Below are positions 15,972 to 25,090 of a stretch of DNA of 54,762 nucleotides, piece by piece (position 1 is the first letter of the stretch; the number at the start of each line of letters is the position of its first letter). Made by a program: the position numbers and the translations under genes. A model generated the notes under the pieces. The model was not told the DNA's origin. It made no database searches and saw only the letters and a list, made by a program, of their open reading frames with translations. This stretch comes from Xanthobacteraceae bacterium (GTDB lineage: Bacteria; Pseudomonadota; Alphaproteobacteria; Rhizobiales; Xanthobacteraceae). The stretch is taken from the NCBI GenBank assembly GCA_019750915.1, contig JAIENY010000049.1, positions 1 to 54,762 on the forward strand. Reading direction: 5' to 3'.

Positions 15972-16748
15972 GTGATACGGGATATTTGTGAAGTTGCGAA
16001 GCGTTGGCGCCTAGTTCATTTGCTCGGAGTTTCAGGACTTAGAGCGCGGTACGCACGTTCAATTCTCGGTCAATTTTGGCTAATGATATCCAACCTCATT
16101 TTCGTCGTCGCGTTGGGGCTGTTGTGGTCACAAATATGGAAAATGCAGATAGACGAATATTTGCCCTTTATCGCTTGTGGCAGCATTATTTATCAGTTCA
16201 TCGCGTCAACCATCAATGAGAGCCCAGCGGTGCTGGTCGGTGACGCTCGCATCTACGTCAACGAGAGGGTGCCATTCCTACTCTCAACGATGGCTCATCT
16301 CTATCGACAGGTCATTATTGTGGCCCATAATGTGCCTATTATGATAGGGATTATTCTCTGGTCGAAGAGCGCGCACTTGGCCGTCTCGCCGGCGTTCATT
16401 TTTTCGCTGGTCGCCACGCTCATCTTTCTAGCAGCGGTTAGCTACTCGCTCTCGCTAGTTTGCGCGCGGTATCGCGATTTAATTCAGCTGGTGGCGACGG
16501 TGATGCAGGTTATGTTTCTGCTGACGCCAGTCATGTGGCAGGTGAGCTTTCTTCCGGCGATGTACGTTGATTATTTGTTTGTCTTAAATCCGTTTGCCTC
16601 GTTGATTGATATTCTCCGGAATCCGCTCATAGGCATGGAAGTTCACAGGCTGGCGTATTTTTCAGTGTTGGGTTGGACGCTGGCAAGCGTCGCATTGGCA
16701 GCTCTCGCCCACAGGGTTTGGGCGCGCACAGTCATTTTTTGGTTGTGA
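15972..16748 (+). CDS. wzm: ABC-2 type polysaccharide export permease (Wzm-like)
   Basis: The 258-residue inner-membrane protein has six hydrophobic segments. It carries the typical N-terminal L-R-A-R-Y-A-R-S-I-L-G-Q-F-W (compare 'R-Y-K-x-S-x-L-G-x-x-W') of polysaccharide ABC-2 permeases, and the T-P-V-M-W-Q loop near residue 185. It exports a finished lipid-linked O-antigen or capsule chain. It starts at GTG 15972 and is followed 3 bases later by its ATPase, so the pair is one operon. Confidence 0.88.
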   Translation: MIRDICEVAKRWRLVHLLGVSGLRARYARSILGQFWLMISNLIFVVALGLLWSQIWKMQIDEYLPFIACGSIIYQFIASTINESPAVLVGDARIYVNERVPFLLSTMAHLYRQVIIVAHNVPIMIGIILWSKSAHLAVSPAFIFSLVATLIFLAAVSYSLSLVCARYRDLIQLVATVMQVMFLLTPVMWQVSFLPAMYVDYLFVLNPFASLIDILRNPLIGMEVHRLAYFSVLGWTLASVALAALAHRVWARTVIFWL

Positions 16749-16751
16749 AGT

Positions 16752-17525
16752 ATGATCAGTTTGCGTCAAGTGACACTGCGCTATCCTCTCGTCGGAATGT
16801 ATTCGCATTCGTTACAGCGGGCCGTTTACGGCGCAGTGGGCGGGTTGATCGGGCGTGAGCGAGGCGTCTCGCCATATGTCGAAGCATTGAAGAGTATCGA
16901 TCTTGAAATTCCTGATGGACAACGCCTAGGTATCATCGGACACAATGGTGCAGGCAAGACCACGCTCCTTCGCGTGATAGCCGGCGTCTACCCGGTCACA
17001 TCGGGCTCCGTCTCCCTGTCCGGCCGGGTCAATGCTCTTACAGACGTTACGCTCGGTATGGATCTCAATGCCAGCGGCATCAAGAACATCTTGTTTCGTC
17101 TTATCTTCATGGGACATAGCTATGCGGAAGCAAGAGGAGCGATCGACGAGATCGTTGCGTTCTCTGATTTGGGCGATTTTATTCACTTGCCGATCCATAC
17201 CTATTCGACGGGCATGAATCTGCGGCTCGCCTTCGCGATAGCCACGCATTTCCCGCCCGATATCCTGCTACTGGACGAAATTATCGGTGCGGGTGACGAG
17301 AGCTTTCGTGCAAAGGCTCAACAAAGGATGGACAGGCTTCTTTCACAGTCCCGCATCGTAGTCTTATCGTCGCACGATCTGAAGTCGATGGAGAAATACT
17401 GCAATGCGGCGATCGTAATGCATCACGGGCAAATTGCCGCGAGGGGCGATGTGAAGGGCGTAGTTCAGAAATATAAAGACATTGTTGCCTCGTCGCGAAC
17501 TCCGGCTACTTACGATACGAGATAG
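16752..17525 (+). CDS. wzt: Polysaccharide ABC exporter ATPase (Wzt-like, short form)
   Basis: The 257-residue ATPase has Walker A G-H-N-G-A-G-K-T at 63-70, the modified signature Y-S-T-G-M typical of Wzt/KpsT proteins, Walker B D-I-L-L-L-D-E, and the H-loop S-S-H-D. It lacks the C-terminal carbohydrate-binding domain of long Wzt proteins. The chain is therefore probably exported without a terminal-residue check, as in capsule-type or short-Wzt systems. It pairs with the permease gene 3 bases upstream. Confidence 0.9.
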   Translation: MISLRQVTLRYPLVGMYSHSLQRAVYGAVGGLIGRERGVSPYVEALKSIDLEIPDGQRLGIIGHNGAGKTTLLRVIAGVYPVTSGSVSLSGRVNALTDVTLGMDLNASGIKNILFRLIFMGHSYAEARGAIDEIVAFSDLGDFIHLPIHTYSTGMNLRLAFAIATHFPPDILLLDEIIGAGDESFRAKAQQRMDRLLSQSRIVVLSSHDLKSMEKYCNAAIVMHHGQIAARGDVKGVVQKYKDIVASSRTPATYDTR

Positions 17526-17558
17526 AATCGCGCTGCTCGCCAGGGTTTCGGGAACGCC

Positions 17559-18239
17559 ATGCTGGATCAAGTTTACAAACAACGGCTCGCAATCTTCGGT
17601 ACGTCTGGACATGCGGCGGTTGTCGCCGACGCGGCGGAGAAATCAGGTCTGTTCGACGTTATTGGATACGTTGGAGAGATAGGTCAGGGCGATGAACCTA
17701 TCATGGGGTATCCCGTATTGGGGACAGACTCCGATGTCGCCCAAATTAAAGAAGTTCATCGGATAGATGCGGTTATTGTCGCCGTCGGTGATAACGCAGC
17801 GAGAAGAAAAATCGCCGAAACCGTTCGGCTATCTCAGCCCGCTCTTTCATTTGCGACCGTGCTTCATCCAAGCGTTATTGTGGCGAAAGGTGTTTTCATC
17901 GGGTGCAACACCTTCGTCGCAGCGGGCGCGATTGTCGGGCCTAGAACCAAAATAGGGAGTGATTGCATCATCAACACGGGCGCCAAACTCGATCACGATA
18001 ATACCCTTGAGGACTTTGCTTCTGTTGCGCCGGGTGTGGTCTCCGGTGGAAATTGCCTGATAGGTCAAGGATCGGCTATTGGTATAGGCGCTGTTATCAT
18101 TCACGGCATTCGTATCGGCAGCGATACGGTGATCGGAGGTGGCGCGGTCGTGGTCGACGATCTGCCAGATGGTGTAGTCGCCTATGGCAATCCAGCAAGG
18201 GTAATACGAAAACGTAAGCGCGGTGAGCGTTATCTGTAG
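17559..18239 (+). CDS. NeuD/PerB-family sugar O/N-acetyltransferase
   Basis: The 226-residue protein has an N-terminal Rossmann-like domain (L-A-I-F-G-T-S-G-H-A-A-V-V-A-D). A left-handed beta-helix of hexapeptide repeats follows from about residue 100 (I-V-A-K-G-V-F-I-G-C-N...V-I-I-H-G-I-R-I-G-S-D-T-V-I-G-G-G-A-V-V). The catalytic His is probably in L-D-H-D. This is the architecture of PglD/NeuD/PerB. Paired with the perosamine-synthase-like aminotransferase at 21263, N-acetylation of GDP-perosamine is plausible but inferred. Confidence 0.85.
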   Translation: MLDQVYKQRLAIFGTSGHAAVVADAAEKSGLFDVIGYVGEIGQGDEPIMGYPVLGTDSDVAQIKEVHRIDAVIVAVGDNAARRKIAETVRLSQPALSFATVLHPSVIVAKGVFIGCNTFVAAGAIVGPRTKIGSDCIINTGAKLDHDNTLEDFASVAPGVVSGGNCLIGQGSAIGIGAVIIHGIRIGSDTVIGGGAVVVDDLPDGVVAYGNPARVIRKRKRGERYL

Positions 18240-18256
18240 AACAATCGTTAGCCACG

Positions 18257-19930
18257 TTAGTTCGGTTGCTCAGAAATTCGGTCGAGAATGGCGATGTGTT
18301 CGTCGACGACGTGGCGCCAAGTACGCTTTTTAAGAATTTCGTAGAGCTCCAATTCGCGCGTGAGCAGGGTGTCCCTGTTGTTCAACGCCCATTCGATCCG
18401 TGCAGCCATGTCCTTCCAATCGTAGCCATCGAACAGCATCATGTCCCGAAGGGCGGGGTCGGTCACGATCGCTTCTGTGACCGGAATACGGGACATTACC
18501 ACCGGCGTTCCGACCGAAAGCGCCTCCGTTAAGGTGAAGGGACAGCCACCCTCGCTCAAGCTCGGATTGATTGCTAGGTCGGCTAGATGGTAGCAGGTGG
18601 ACAGTTCTTCCTCTGTTAGACCGTAGAGGCACAGCACGTCCCGTGAAAGTCTGCGTTCCTTTATGAACTCTCTTATCTCGGGTATTGCATTAGGATCGCC
18701 TGTCAAAATTAGCTTGTGACCTATGAAACGACGTTTAAGAAGATGGTCGTAAGCTCGCAGCAACGAAATCACGTTTTTATTGGGACGGAATTGACTCGCG
18801 TAAAACAGAAAATGAACCTCGCCGTTCGCAAATCCTTCGAGATTCAAGCCCATGGCCTTTTTAAATGACTTAAGGAGAATCTTATTCCTGATCTCGGCTT
18901 GTGTTGAAGGGTCTTTTTCGCGGTTCGCAACGCTAATTGTTGCGCTTAAATCCGTTACCCCGTGTGGCACCACCGTTACGACGTCCGGTGGGAGTTGAAA
19001 TCTGCTCACCAACGTTTCTTGTTTTACGTGTTCGCTGTACGTTACGAAGTGCTGCCCGTTCCGTATAGTTTCTTCAACGCTCCGGAATGTTCTTAATAAC
19101 GCCTCGCCACCAATTGCAGCGAAGGCTGCTGGAAATTCGGTTAGAACGACATCAGGTACGCAGATTAGCCGAGGGGCTCTAATGCTGTTTATTTGGTGCC
19201 AAAATGCTGTGGGGCTGTACCACGCCTGCACATCTCCACGCGCATTTATCTGGCGGATCATGGCGTTAAATTCAGCCTCTTCCATATAACTATAAAGGCG
19301 TCGCGAGATCTTTTCCCGCGCAATTTGCTGAGATTCACTCCCGCTAATTTCCGGTAAGGGCTGGTCGTCCGGTCTTAGGTTAGTTCGTCGCCGGATTTTA
19401 CGAAAAAGTCTGCCTAAATAACTGTAAAGGCGCTTCCGCAAGCTGGTGTCCGTAGAGCTCGTCAACAATGACAGAGCCCACTTTATAGCGAAATGGGTCA
19501 AAGCAACGGGCAGAACCAGTAGCCCCACAACAGCCAGCGCCCAGAACACTATTGGACTCCGTGTCTTCGCCAACGATCGCTCGTATCGCTCAATGGAGCT
19601 GTCCATTAAGTTACTGAGCCGGCATAGCGGCGCGAAACGACTACGCCCCACGGTCCTTGCGCGCTTTCTGTAGGCTAGGTAAGCCTCATAAACATTATAG
19701 AGTGGCGGATTTCTAACGGGGCCGATTATTTCGAACTCTTCGGCAGAAATCCCAGCTTCCTTGAAGGCATCAGATAGGCCGGTTCGCATCCAGCTGGGGC
19801 ATGCAATGACAAACCGCACGTCATCTCGCCCTTCAATCCCTTTCAAAAACTGTATGAGATGGCGACCGAGGCCGTCTGCCCTCAAATCGATACGGGGCGA
19901 ATAAGCCAGATAAATGCCGTAGGTCTTCAC
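18257..19930 (-). CDS. Large family 4 glycosyltransferase with an inserted membrane segment
   Basis: The 557-residue protein has a GT4 C-terminal half: H-F-L-F-Y-A-S-Q-F-R-P-N-K-N, L-Y-G-L-T-E-E-E-L, then N-P-S-L-S-E-G-G-C-P-F-T-L-T-E-A (the E-x7-E type motif). The N-terminal domain carries an insertion of roughly 130 residues including a hydrophobic run (V-F-W-A-L-A-V-V-G-L-L-V-L-P-V-A) near 128-150. That makes it longer than the usual 380-420 residues. It overlaps the next minus-strand gene by 4 bases. It probably extends the glycan at the membrane. Confidence 0.8.
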   Translation of the reverse strand: MKTYGIYLAYSPRIDLRADGLGRHLIQFLKGIEGRDDVRFVIACPSWMRTGLSDAFKEAGISAEEFEIIGPVRNPPLYNVYEAYLAYRKRARTVGRSRFAPLCRLSNLMDSSIERYERSLAKTRSPIVFWALAVVGLLVLPVALTHFAIKWALSLLTSSTDTSLRKRLYSYLGRLFRKIRRRTNLRPDDQPLPEISGSESQQIAREKISRRLYSYMEEAEFNAMIRQINARGDVQAWYSPTAFWHQINSIRAPRLICVPDVVLTEFPAAFAAIGGEALLRTFRSVEETIRNGQHFVTYSEHVKQETLVSRFQLPPDVVTVVPHGVTDLSATISVANREKDPSTQAEIRNKILLKSFKKAMGLNLEGFANGEVHFLFYASQFRPNKNVISLLRAYDHLLKRRFIGHKLILTGDPNAIPEIREFIKERRLSRDVLCLYGLTEEELSTCYHLADLAINPSLSEGGCPFTLTEALSVGTPVVMSRIPVTEAIVTDPALRDMMLFDGYDWKDMAARIEWALNNRDTLLTRELELYEILKKRTWRHVVDEHIAILDRISEQPN

Positions 19931-21147
19931 AGGAAATCTCTGATAGCTAGCCAGTAATCGACTGCATATTGTTCAACCGAATGAGCGGAGAGATCTTCAG
20001 TTGATGGAAGACATTTCCGCAGCATCTCATAATCTGTTTCCATGAGTTTTAGTTGTCGCGCCATATCGTGAGGATTGTCGCTGTTCATCCAATTCAATTG
20101 TAAGTTAAATTGCTGGTTTATTTCATGCATGGCGGGATAGTCGCTTGACAGTGACGGCACTCCGAACCAGGCGGCCTCGACGACAGCAAACGTCCCATTA
20201 TCGACACGAGCGGGATGCCAAAGAAAAGAGGCGTTCTTTAACAGTGCCAAATAGGCTGTGTCAGGCAACTCGCCTTCGATTTTTATTTTCGTTTTGAGAG
20301 TATTTTCGGAGGGTAATGCAGCTTTCAGCGAGGCTAAGTAGGGATTATCCGAGGTAAGCAGCTTTTCCGTATTGAAGCCGGTAATCCGACACTCAAGTTT
20401 TCCCTCGTAAATGTCGTAGTACGCTTGAAGTGCGCGAAGAGCATTGCCGTGATTTTTATGAATGGCGGTATTCGTGGTCCAAATGAAGTAAGGTGGTAAT
20501 TTGTCGCCGCGAGTAATAGAGCGGTCTGCTGCGGTGAAGTCCGGAATTAGCATGGGCACTTTTCGGACTTGAGAAGCAGGCAGACCAATAAATTGCTTTG
20601 CGTCAGATTTTGTGAAGTTGGTCGTCACCAATACAGCCGTAGCCGATCCATTCCGATCGACGAGCCTCTGTTCATAATCCTCACTGCCGATAACGTTCTC
20701 ATAGCGTTGCAAATAGTCGTAAATCATCAGAACGTGAGGTCGAAGTGGAATGAGGGGGAATTCAAGTCGATCAGAAACGATCACCCATAGGTCGCAATCT
20801 AGAAATTGTGTTATTTGATCATCCGGGACTTGGTAGACGTCATGCTTTAGCTTGACGTCCACTCCAGCATAAAGACATGCCCGAGCGGCTTCGTGGTTTC
20901 GCATAATGCGCCAAGCAAATGTTCGACGTTTCACATTCGCGGGCAAGTCGCTGAATTCATCGTCCGGATAAAAGCTCGGGCTGTCGAGGTGAGCAAAAAT
21001 AATCTCAGCGTCGCTGCCAAACTGAAGCGCCCCAGCTGCCAGTGCGCCGGCTAAGAGCTTGGCTCCGCGAAATGTGCCGCCTCGATATACGTGAGGTAGG
21101 ATTACTGCTATGCGCGCCGGGGAAGGCAACTTCGCGCCAATCGTCAT
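19927..21147 (-). CDS. Family 4 glycosyltransferase
   Basis: The 406-residue protein starts with a glycine-rich loop (I-L-P-H-V-Y-R-G-G-T-F-R-G-A-K). The C-terminal GT-B domain has Y-F-I-W-T-T-N-T-A-I-H-K-N-H, then A-S-F-L-W-H-P-A-R-V-D-N-G-T-F-A-V-V-E-A-A-W-F-G-V-P-S, the nucleotide-sugar site of GT4 mannosyl-type enzymes. It is the promoter-proximal gene of a two-gene minus-strand operon with the 557-residue enzyme. The sugar specificity cannot be read. Confidence 0.8.
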   Translation of the reverse strand: MTIGAKLPSPARIAVILPHVYRGGTFRGAKLLAGALAAGALQFGSDAEIIFAHLDSPSFYPDDEFSDLPANVKRRTFAWRIMRNHEAARACLYAGVDVKLKHDVYQVPDDQITQFLDCDLWVIVSDRLEFPLIPLRPHVLMIYDYLQRYENVIGSEDYEQRLVDRNGSATAVLVTTNFTKSDAKQFIGLPASQVRKVPMLIPDFTAADRSITRGDKLPPYFIWTTNTAIHKNHGNALRALQAYYDIYEGKLECRITGFNTEKLLTSDNPYLASLKAALPSENTLKTKIKIEGELPDTAYLALLKNASFLWHPARVDNGTFAVVEAAWFGVPSLSSDYPAMHEINQQFNLQLNWMNSDNPHDMARQLKLMETDYEMLRKCLPSTEDLSAHSVEQYAVDYWLAIRDFL

Positions 21148-21262
21148 ATCCCCTCCCGAAATCGGATCGCCAGAATCTCACATTGGCGCTCGCGTCCTTT
21201 CTATGTATTTTACAGGTACTATGCTAACGGATTTTTGTACCGAAAAGCCGAAAAGTGCCATC

Positions 21263-22387
21263 ATGATTCCTATTTATCGGCCTTATTTAACTGGCGTCGA
21301 GACTGAATATGTTCAGGCCTGCCTCCAATCGACTTGGATATCTTCGCGGGGGGAGTTTATCGACAAATTCGAAACTGGCTTTGCAAACTTCATTGGCGCG
21401 AATTTTGCCACCTCGGTTTGTAATGGTACCGTCGCACTTCATTTGGCACTGCTCGCGGTAGGAATATGTCCCGGGGACGAAGTCATTGTTCCCACACTCA
21501 CATATGTTGCATCGGCCAACATGATATCTCATGCAGGTGCGACACCCGTTTTCGTCGATTCATTGGATGATGATTGGCAGGTCGATCCACAAGCAATCGA
21601 GCGGGCGATCACGCCGAAAACTAAGGCCGTAATGGTTGTACACCTCTACGGCGGGGCTTGTGACTTGGACGCTATCGCAAAACTTTGCAAGGCGCATGGG
21701 TTATTGCTAATCGCAGATTGTGCGGAGGCTTTTGGAACGCGATACCACGGTGTTTCTGTGGGCGTGCTTGCGGACGTGGCTACCTATAGTTTTTTTGGCA
21801 ATAAGACGATCACGACTGGCGAGGGGGGTATGGTCGTATCAAATTGTGCCGACGTGATTAAACGAGCGCGGCACCTGAAAGGACAAGCAGTCTCGCCGAC
21901 AGAGACCCAAGAGTACTGGCACGACATGCTTGGCTTTAACTATCGCATGACAAATATTTGCGCAGCATTGGGCTTGGCACAACTAGAGCACGCCGAGGCC
22001 ATCCTTGAGAAAAAGCGGCACATCGCTGCCTGGTACGACAGATACCTCAACGGATTGCCGGTGAGACGTCAGGCGTTGTCTCCAGGCACCGATCATTCAT
22101 GGTGGCTCTATTCGATGCGCGTCTCTAAAGAGTTGCGCGATAGCCTACGGAAATATCTTCGTGTAGCGGGGATCGAAACTAGGTCGGTGTTTCCCCCGGT
22201 TCACACGTTTCCCCACTATGCTTTAGATATAAATTGCCCGATAGCAGCGGACATTTCGGAGGGTGGTATTAGTCTGCCAAGTTATCCCGACCTAACCGAG
22301 GAGGATATCTTTACTATCTCATCAAAAATCGAAGAGTTCTTCTCGTCAGCAAAGTCGGACCATAAATTAGATTTAGCCCTTCCATGA
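21263..22387 (+). CDS. DegT/DnrJ/EryC1 sugar aminotransferase, GDP-perosamine synthase-like
   Basis: The 374-residue PLP enzyme begins M-I-P-I-Y-R-P-Y-L-T-G and has C-N-G-T-V-A-L-H-L-A, D-C-A-E-A-F-G-T, and the PLP lysine in S-F-F-G-N-K-T-I-T-T-G-E-G-G-M. This very closely follows the pattern of RfbE/Per GDP-perosamine synthases, which aminate GDP-4-keto-6-deoxymannose. ATG 21263 was chosen; ATG 21202 is also in frame. No GDP-mannose dehydratase is present in the island, so the precursor would have to come from host enzymes. Confidence 0.82.
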   Translation: MIPIYRPYLTGVETEYVQACLQSTWISSRGEFIDKFETGFANFIGANFATSVCNGTVALHLALLAVGICPGDEVIVPTLTYVASANMISHAGATPVFVDSLDDDWQVDPQAIERAITPKTKAVMVVHLYGGACDLDAIAKLCKAHGLLLIADCAEAFGTRYHGVSVGVLADVATYSFFGNKTITTGEGGMVVSNCADVIKRARHLKGQAVSPTETQEYWHDMLGFNYRMTNICAALGLAQLEHAEAILEKKRHIAAWYDRYLNGLPVRRQALSPGTDHSWWLYSMRVSKELRDSLRKYLRVAGIETRSVFPPVHTFPHYALDINCPIAADISEGGISLPSYPDLTEEDIFTISSKIEEFFSSAKSDHKLDLALP

Positions 22388-22453
22388 ATTTGTCATGCCT
22401 TTCTAAAAACCTTCTTTCGTTCCTTTGCGCATAGACGCCGCAATCGCGCCATA

Positions 22454-23317
22454 ATGCGTATCCTGGTCACCGGTGCTACTGGATTCATCGGGCGTAATCT
22501 AGTTCCGACGCTTATCGCGGCAGGCCACGAAGTGGTTGCGGCCGGACGAAACTGGAGTGGCTTGGTGCATGGATGCGAGGGTGTCGTACATCTTGCCGCG
22601 ATTGCCCACATCGGTAGTTCGATTTCGAGTGAAGACTATGATCGTGTTAATCACCGCGCCGTTGCAGACCTTGCTCTGGAGGCGCAACGAGCAGGGGTCG
22701 ATCGCTTCGTTTTCATTTCATCCATTCGAGCGCAGACGGGATCACACGCTTATTTTCCGATCACAGAGATTGACCCGCCGCAGCCTACGGATGATTACGG
22801 TAAGGCTAAGCTCGCGGCGGAGAGGGCGATCGAAGCGACATCATTGCGCTTCACTATTCTTCGACCCGTCACGGTTTACGGCCCCGGTGTGAAAGGCAAT
22901 TTTGCCTCACTGGTTCGCTTGGCAAGGCTGCCAGCCCCGCTTCCTTTTGGAGCCCTCAATCGACGTCGCTCGCTTTTGGATTGCGCAGCTTTGGTAGATG
23001 CGGTTGTTTTTTCACTTAGTAGTCCGTGTGCTGTGCGCCAGACGTTCATTGTTGCTGACAGAAAGCCTGTGTCCGTCTGCGATATAGTCGTTGCCTTGCG
23101 ACGCGGGATGAACCGTCCTCCAGCTGTATTCTCGATGCCGCGGTCCATGCTTAAGGCAACTCTATCTACCTTCGGACGTGGCGACGATATCGAGCGTCTG
23201 GACGGTGAACTGATTGCCAGCCCTGCCAAGTTGATTTCTGCGGGGTGGAGGGGCGTTAAAGACACGCCGCCAGCCTTGGAATCCTATTCACGCCAGTTGT
23301 GGATGAGGGCTGAGTAG
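22454..23317 (+). CDS. SDR-family NAD-dependent sugar epimerase/dehydratase-like protein
   Basis: The 287-residue protein has the Rossmann motif V-T-G-A-T-G-F-I-G-R at residues 5-14. The active-site pattern is S-S-I-R, then Y-G-K-A-K (D-D-Y-G-K-A-K), with T-I-L-R-P-V-T-V-Y-G-P-G after it, as in extended SDR sugar epimerases of the WbpP/WbpV group. The C-terminal segment is shorter than in most (about 310-340 residues). It is the last gene of the cassette, 173 bp from attR. It probably makes or reduces a nucleotide sugar for the glycan. Confidence 0.8.
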   Translation: MRILVTGATGFIGRNLVPTLIAAGHEVVAAGRNWSGLVHGCEGVVHLAAIAHIGSSISSEDYDRVNHRAVADLALEAQRAGVDRFVFISSIRAQTGSHAYFPITEIDPPQPTDDYGKAKLAAERAIEATSLRFTILRPVTVYGPGVKGNFASLVRLARLPAPLPFGALNRRRSLLDCAALVDAVVFSLSSPCAVRQTFIVADRKPVSVCDIVVALRRGMNRPPAVFSMPRSMLKATLSTFGRGDDIERLDGELIASPAKLISAGWRGVKDTPPALESYSRQLWMRAE

Positions 23318-23388
23318 CTTTGTCGTGCTCCCGAAACGGCCGCTACTGACCGAGGTCGTTTTGCTCATGCTCGCGGAGCCCAGAAAGC

Positions 23389-23405
23389 TGTTGCAATGCT
23401 GTTGC
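23389..23405 (+). repeat. Candidate integrase arm-type site, right end
   Basis: TGTTGCAATGCTGTTGC matches the left-end sequence at 449-465 in 16 of 17 positions and has the same orientation. It lies 76 bp inside attR. Confidence 0.45.
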
Positions 23406-23449
23406 TGTGAACAACATTTTGTCAGCTCAAAGCTCTGTAAGCATCTGAT

Positions 23450-23470
23450 TTATATAATTAAATTATATAA
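23450..23470. repeat. 21-bp AT-only palindrome at the right end of the island
   Basis: Ten-base arms TTATATAATT and AATTATATAA surround a single central A. It lies 10 bp inside attR. On the minus strand its TAA ends the truncated glycosyltransferase after six foreign codons. It may be an integrase or host-factor binding site, or help strand opening. Confidence 0.6.
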
Positions 23471-23480
23471 TTGACATGGG

Positions 23481-23491
23481 TGCATCCAGCC
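23481..23491. other. attR core of the integrated island
   Basis: The second copy of TGCATCCAGCC is in the same orientation as the one at 310-320. Host coding sequence resumes immediately to its right with the codons for W-T-K-G. Confidence 0.8.
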
Positions 23492-25090
23492 CTTGGTCCA
23501 TCGCGTCCGCTGACGCAGCCACGCGCCGAATTTCGCCGGTGCCTCCTCGTGCGTGGTGGAGCGAAACATCGCCGCACGATAGCCGAAGCGTGCCATCCGG
23601 ACGCCGAGATCGGCGTCTTCGGTGACGTTGTAGGCGTCCCAGCCGCCAACCTCACGCAGAATGTCTGTCCTGAAATGGTTCGACGATCCGCCGAGCGGCA
23701 GCGGCAGTTTGAATTGTGAAAAGCCGTGCAGGAAGGCGTCGAACTGCCCCGCGTATTCCGCCGTGAACATCCGCGCGAGCCAGCTGTCGGCGGTGTTGTC
23801 GATGCAAAGGCTCGCCTGAACGCAAGCCACCTCGTCGGGATTGTCGAGAAACGCCGCGAGAGCTTTGCTCAGTTGACCGGCATCAGGCCGGTCTTCGGCG
23901 TCGAACACGGCGAGGTATTTTCCACGTGCGAAGGGCAGCGCGTAATTCAGAGCTTTCGGCTTGGTTCGCGGACCGTAGTTGGGCGCGACGATGACTTGAA
24001 TATGCGGCGGGAGCCGCAGATTTTTGAGCGCGGCGCGTGTCTCGGCGTCGTCGGGTTCGATGACCAGTTTGATGTCGAGCCGTTCGGCTGGATAGTCCAG
24101 CGCGGCGAGTGCGCGCAACAAGCCGTGGACTGACCGGCCTTCGCGATAAAGCGCGATGAGAATGCTGTAGAGCGGAAGCTCCTCATCGCTTAGCCGTGCG
24201 CGATGTAATCTTCGCTTGCGCGGCGCCAACGCTCCGGCGAGGCGCAGGCCATTGAACAGCAGGAACCAGATCGAAAGGACCGTGCCGCAGATCTGGACGG
24301 TCAGCAATGGCATGAAAAACGTGCAAGCCGCGATGCCGCCGAGCCCCAACGCCGCAACCAGATTCAACCTGCGGCCGGATGCAGGATGGCCGGCCGCCGA
24401 GAGATCAGGCCGCCGTTGTGAGAGGCCGTCGGCCGCTTCGTCCGCGAATTGCGGCTGCCGCATCAGGAATCGAATAAGGTCGGTCTGGGTTGTCAGCCGG
24501 ATATGTTGTCGCAGCCGTGGGAAACGGTTGCTAAGCGCGACAAGCCGCCGGGCGGCAAGGCCCGTTGGCGCCTGCACATAGTCGATCCCACGCGCGGACA
24601 GCAAGGGGAGCAGCATGTGCTGCGCGCTGTAGCGCAATTGTGCATCGGCCAGCGGGCAATCCCCTCGCTTGCGGTGCGCAAAATCCTCAACGGCAACGCC
24701 ACAATAGCGGCTCAGTCGCGCGACATAAGTCTCCTCGTCGATCGCGTTCCATCCGATCAGGACCTGATCTGCGCCAATCCCAAGTTCCGCGGCGCGCATC
24801 TCAGCGGAGGCGAGCAGTCCCGGCGGCAGCAGGCCGCGCAGGCAGTCGATCTCGAAAGCATGCTCCGGAGGCGACCAGACCTCGCGGCGCGGCGGCTGGG
24901 AGGACAGGGGGCGTAACAGCGCGGCGAGGCTGGCTGGAACATGCGGAGCGCGGAATCCGGGCGGATGTCGCGGCACAGGGCCGGACTCTCCCCTAAGCTG
25001 GCTATTCGTCGACGCCATGCCCCGCCCACTCAAACGCCACTCGCGTCCGCCGGGCGATGGTCCTATAAGGTGCCCCGCGGATATTCAGCC

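Larger units (their letters stand above)
321..23491. mobile_element. Integrative phage-like island carrying a surface-polysaccharide cassette (~23.2 kb)
   Basis: The element is delimited by the att repeats and starts with a tyrosine integrase 158 bp from attL. Genes 479-14541 are phage-like: integrase, excisionase-like, ATPase, small terminase, S49 peptidase, tail fibre, tape measure, methyltransferase and small regulators. Genes 14565-23317 encode polysaccharide synthesis and export. Large terminase, portal, major capsid and most tail genes were not found, so it is either a decayed prophage or a satellite-type island that depends on a helper. The insertion interrupts a host glycosyltransferase. 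The boundaries are seen directly; the mode of life is inferred. Confidence 0.85.
23450..25018 (-). pseudogene. 5' fragment of a family 2 glycosyltransferase truncated by the island
   Basis: About 510 residues of native sequence remain. There is an N-terminal cytoplasmic domain of the type II secretion E-like kind, two hydrophobic segments (residues ~225-265), and then the GT2 catalytic domain. The catalytic motifs are D-A-E-D, T-E-D-A-D-L-G and R-Q-R-T-R-W-T-K-G-W (QxxRW). The frame then leaves the gene at attR and stops after H-P-C-Q-L-Y-N-L-I-I. The catalytic motifs remain but all C-terminal membrane helices are lost, so activity is doubtful. ATG 25018 is preferred over the TTG at 25033. 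Related full-length proteins should continue as at 1-320. Confidence 0.85.
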
